NCBI GenBank assembly: GCA_946479225.1
Contig: CAMLFI010000107.1
Location: 1 to 7,772, forward strand
Direction of reading: 5' to 3'
DNA length: 7,772 bases
Origin: an uncultured Mucilaginibacter sp.
GTDB taxonomy: Bacteria > Bacteroidota > Bacteroidia > Sphingobacteriales > Sphingobacteriaceae
Each line of letters starts with the position of its first letter. Position 1 is the stretch's first letter. Below are positions 6,040 through 7,772 of the stretch, piece by piece. A model generated the notes under the pieces. It made no database searches. It was not told where the DNA came from and saw only the letters and a program-made list of their open reading frames with translations. The position numbers were made by a program, and so were the translations under genes.

Positions 6040-6348
6040 CTACGACTTTATAATTTTAAGTAATTTTTTTGGGTCCTGACGGTTGTCCCAAAATGCAGTA
6101 ACAATTATTCTATTGTTGTCAGTTTTGTAAAGTATGCTGAAATGTCCCATAGCCGAAATCCTGGTTTCAGGATAAATTGTTAATTTATAAGATTCCGGAT
6201 GTTTTAAAATGACTTTGGTACGTGCACCAATTAATTTGATCAGTTTTTCTGCATAAGCAGCCGACTTGTTTCTCTTAGTCCAGTATTTTAATATATCGCG
6301 TCTCTGCCTCAACGCCGTTTCGGTCCATACTATAGTTCTCTCAGCCAT
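6040..6348 (-). CDS. RelE/ParE-family toxin of a type II toxin-antitoxin module
   Basis: This 102-aa protein has the compact RelE/ParE fold pattern. Two N-terminal helices hold WTETALRQRRDILKYW (8-23) and SAAYAEKLIKLIGART (29-44). A beta-sheet region follows with RISAMGHFSILYKTDNNRIIVTAFWD in short strands (63-88). The conserved tail FWDNRQDPKKL is at 86-96. RelE members cut ribosome-bound mRNA and ParE members inhibit DNA gyrase; the catalytic His/Arg set of RelE is not clear here, and the FWDxRQDP tail is more like the ParE-type Bacteroidota toxins, so the target is undecided. The antitoxin gene immediately upstream overlaps it by 19 bp, indicating translational coupling. Length is normal and no frameshift is seen, so it is probably functional. 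Confidence 0.9.
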   Translation of the reverse strand: MAERTIVWTETALRQRRDILKYWTKRNKSAAYAEKLIKLIGARTKVILKHPESYKLTIYPETRISAMGHFSILYKTDNNRIIVTAFWDNRQDPKKLLKIIKS

Positions 6349-6572
6349 TCCAGATCGTCTTTGTCTGCTTTTTGCTGTGAAACAAGCCGGCCTTGCTTGA
6401 TATCGTGATCACTAAGTTGCAACATTACTATCTGTTCTTCGGTAAGTTGAACTTTGTCCTGTTCGGTTGAACTATTTTCAACTAGCTTGTTTAATGCCTG
6501 TAAATAATCTTTATTAGATATTGAAAGCAATTTATCGATTAGATCATTTCTTAGGGTATCTACTGTAGCCAT
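6330..6572 (-). CDS. Antitoxin partner of the RelE/ParE toxin
   Basis: This 80-aa acidic protein precedes the toxin and overlaps its start by 19 bp, the classic antitoxin-first arrangement. The N-terminal part MATVDTLRNDLIDKLLSISN (1-20) followed by KDYLQALNKLVENS (21-34) looks like the helical N-terminus common in Bacteroidota antitoxins of this kind. A polar linker follows, then LTEEQIVMLQLSDHDIKQG (43-61) and the tail DKDDLEWLREL (70-80), which probably wraps the toxin. I see no recognisable ribbon-helix-helix, Phd or HTH motif, so DNA binding is not assured. The identification rests on gene order, overlap, size and partner. Such antitoxins are usually labile and repress their own operon with the toxin. 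A strong promoter lies directly before the start codon. Confidence 0.85.
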   Translation of the reverse strand: MATVDTLRNDLIDKLLSISNKDYLQALNKLVENSSTEQDKVQLTEEQIVMLQLSDHDIKQGRLVSQQKADKDDLEWLREL

Positions 6573-6576
6573 ATAT

Positions 6577-6606
6577 CAAATTTACATAATTAAGCGGTCA
6601 GTACAA
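6577..6606 (-). promoter_or_regulatory. Bacteroidota promoter of the toxin-antitoxin operon
   Basis: On the minus strand TTG (6606-6604) is followed after exactly 19 bp by TAAATTTG (6584-6577), a full match to the TTG-N19-TAnnTTTG pattern. The -7 element ends only 4 nt before the antitoxin ATG, so transcription should begin at or next to the start codon. There is no other in-frame ATG before codon 50, so a leaderless antitoxin message is implied. Confidence 0.65.
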
Positions 6607-6621
6607 TCTCAAACATGTAAA
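6581..6621. repeat. 7-bp inverted repeat spanning the antitoxin promoter
   Basis: TTTACAT (6581-6587) and ATGTAAA (6615-6621) are inverted copies, 27 bp apart, flanking the -33 element; the first overlaps the -7 element. Toxin-antitoxin operons are typically repressed by their own complex at such sites, so this is a candidate operator. Short AT-rich arms can also arise by chance. Confidence 0.3.
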
Positions 6622-6687
6622 AAGTAAGAGTAAAGTATGTTTATATAAAATAAACCTCGCCTGTTTTCTATCTTTACTTATTCTCTT

Positions 6688-7772
6688 ATGCAAACCGATC
6701 CTAATAAATACAATATAAAATTTCAGCAGGCGTTGGCCGGGCTTAACCCTGAGCAATTGGATGCCGTTAATAAAATGGATGGCCCTGTGTTGGTTATTGC
6801 CGGCCCCGGGACAGGTAAAACGCAAATATTGGCTGCACGTATCGGTAAGATACTAACCGACACCGATGCACTACCGAGTGAGATACTGTGTTTAACTTAT
6901 ACCGATGCCGGAGCGGTAGCCATGCGCAAACGCTTGTTTGAGTTTATTGGGCCCGATGCTTATCGTATTAACATATATACTTTCCATGCTTTTTGTAATG
7001 AGGTAATCCAGGAAAACCTGGAGTATTTTGGCAAATTGAATCTTGAGCCGCTTTCTGATCTGGAATCGGCGATGTTGTTCAAAGAATTGATAGATGATTT
7101 TCCGAAGGACCATGAACTGAAGCGTTTTACAGGAGATGTTTATTTTGATGCTTCCCGTTTAAAGGAACTTTTTTCTGATATGAAAAAAGAGAACTGGGAT
7201 GAAGCTTATATGGAAAAGGCTATCAATGAATATTTAGAGGACCTGCCAAATCGGGAAGCTTTTATTTATAAACGTGCCAATGCTGCTGCCGGCATAAAGG
7301 TGGGCGACCCTAAACAGAAGGATATTGATAAGGCGCATGACCAGATGAAAAAACTGCTGGCAGGGGTGGCCGAGTATCAGCGTTATTCTGCCAAGATGAG
7401 CACGCGGGGCCGTTATGACTATGACGACATGATAATCTGGGTGCTGAAAGCTTTCAGAGAAAACGCGGAAATTCTGCGCCGTTACCAGGAGCGCTATCAT
7501 TATATTCTAGTTGATGAGTTTCAGGACACAAGCGGATCACAAAACGATCTACTTAAATTTTTATTGAATTATTGGGAAACACCTAACGTTTTTGTAGTAG
7601 GCGATGATGATCAGTCTATTTTCAAGTTTCAGGGTGCCAACATGAAAAACATCATTGATTTCGCGAATGATTATGTATCGTCGTTATCAACGGTGGTGCT
7701 AAAGCACAACTATCGCTCTAATCAGCATATATTAGATATATCAAAAGCGCTTATTGGCAATAATGCCGAGCG
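6688..7772 (+). CDS. UvrD/Rep-family superfamily 1 ATP-dependent DNA helicase (C-terminus outside window)
   Basis: This is the N-terminal part (361 complete codons) of an SF1A helicase, which unwinds DNA 3' to 5' in repair or recombination. Visible motifs in order: Q-motif region LNPEQLDAVN (19-28), Walker A AGPGTGKTQ (38-46, Lys44), motif Ia-type LCLTYTDAGAVAMRKR (67-82), YTFHAF (97-102), motif II DEFQDT (276-281), motif III VVGDDDQSIFKFQGA (303-317) and motif IV-like LKHNYRSNQ (338-346). All appear intact. The Walker A reads GPGTGKT rather than the GAGSGKT of PcrA/UvrD. As I recall, this fits a Bacteroidota group of about 1,000 residues that carries a C-terminal PD-(D/E)XK nuclease domain; that end is not in the window. 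ATG 6688 is chosen because it precedes the conserved helical start with no earlier in-frame ATG. A weak -7-like TATCTTTA lies at 6669-6676. The gene is divergent from the antitoxin. Confidence 0.94.
   Translation, partial: MQTDPNKYNIKFQQALAGLNPEQLDAVNKMDGPVLVIAGPGTGKTQILAARIGKILTDTDALPSEILCLTYTDAGAVAMRKRLFEFIGPDAYRINIYTFHAFCNEVIQENLEYFGKLNLEPLSDLESAMLFKELIDDFPKDHELKRFTGDVYFDASRLKELFSDMKKENWDEAYMEKAINEYLEDLPNREAFIYKRANAAAGIKVGDPKQKDIDKAHDQMKKLLAGVAEYQRYSAKMSTRGRYDYDDMIIWVLKAFRENAEILRRYQERYHYILVDEFQDTSGSQNDLLKFLLNYWETPNVFVVGDDDQSIFKFQGANMKNIIDFANDYVSSLSTVVLKHNYRSNQHILDISKALIGNNAE

Noticed and set aside
6598..7500. Minus-strand open frames across the helicase gene
   Set aside because: They are antisense to a frame with all expected SF1 motifs in order.
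1..7772. tRNA, rRNA, CRISPR array, insertion sequence, riboswitch or attachment site
   Set aside because: No cloverleaf, regularly spaced repeats, transposase frame or terminal inverted repeats were seen when reading both strands.

Overview
The window looks like chromosomal DNA from a member of the Bacteroidota, most likely a Sphingobacteriaceae-type organism (Mucilaginibacter or Pedobacter relatives). Three things point there. Promoter-like sites have the TTG-N19-TAnnTTTG form, Shine-Dalgarno sequences are nearly absent, and the protein types fit: a PorT-like outer-membrane barrel, a CspA with this phylum's sequence style, a GH3 enzyme, and a UvrD-like helicase of a form I recall from Bacteroidota. 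The genus is an inference from style, not a database match.

Left third (1-2684), minus strand: a GT4-type glycosyltransferase is followed after 40 bp by an MsbA-like ABC exporter, which runs off the left edge of the window. Together they look like a small envelope unit that glycosylates and flips a lipid-linked or other envelope molecule. Upstream of the glycosyltransferase is a cluster of short palindromes. Next comes a 43-aa lysine-rich protein too short for ordinary gene calling.

Middle (2684-5798): a CspA-type cold-shock protein and a PorT-like outer-membrane beta-barrel lie on the minus strand, each with a clear rho-independent terminator. A compound inverted repeat lies upstream of cspA. 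The barrel is divergent from a secreted GH3 beta-N-acetylhexosaminidase (NagZ-like) on the plus strand. The shared 133-bp intergenic region holds an 8-bp inverted repeat and a Bacteroidota-like promoter.

Right third (5799-7772): a 62-aa plus-strand protein sits tail-to-tail, 3 bp away, with a minus-strand antitoxin-toxin pair (the toxin is RelE/ParE-like). The antitoxin has an excellent Bacteroidota promoter that almost touches its start codon. Divergent from it is the start of a UvrD-family helicase that runs off the right edge.

Most of the window is ordinary. The places that merit a second look are the toxin-antitoxin/small-protein junction, the structured region upstream of cspA, the 43-aa gene and the apparently leaderless starts. 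I see no tRNA, rRNA, CRISPR array, insertion sequence or attachment site. No stretch longer than 300 bp lacks a gene.
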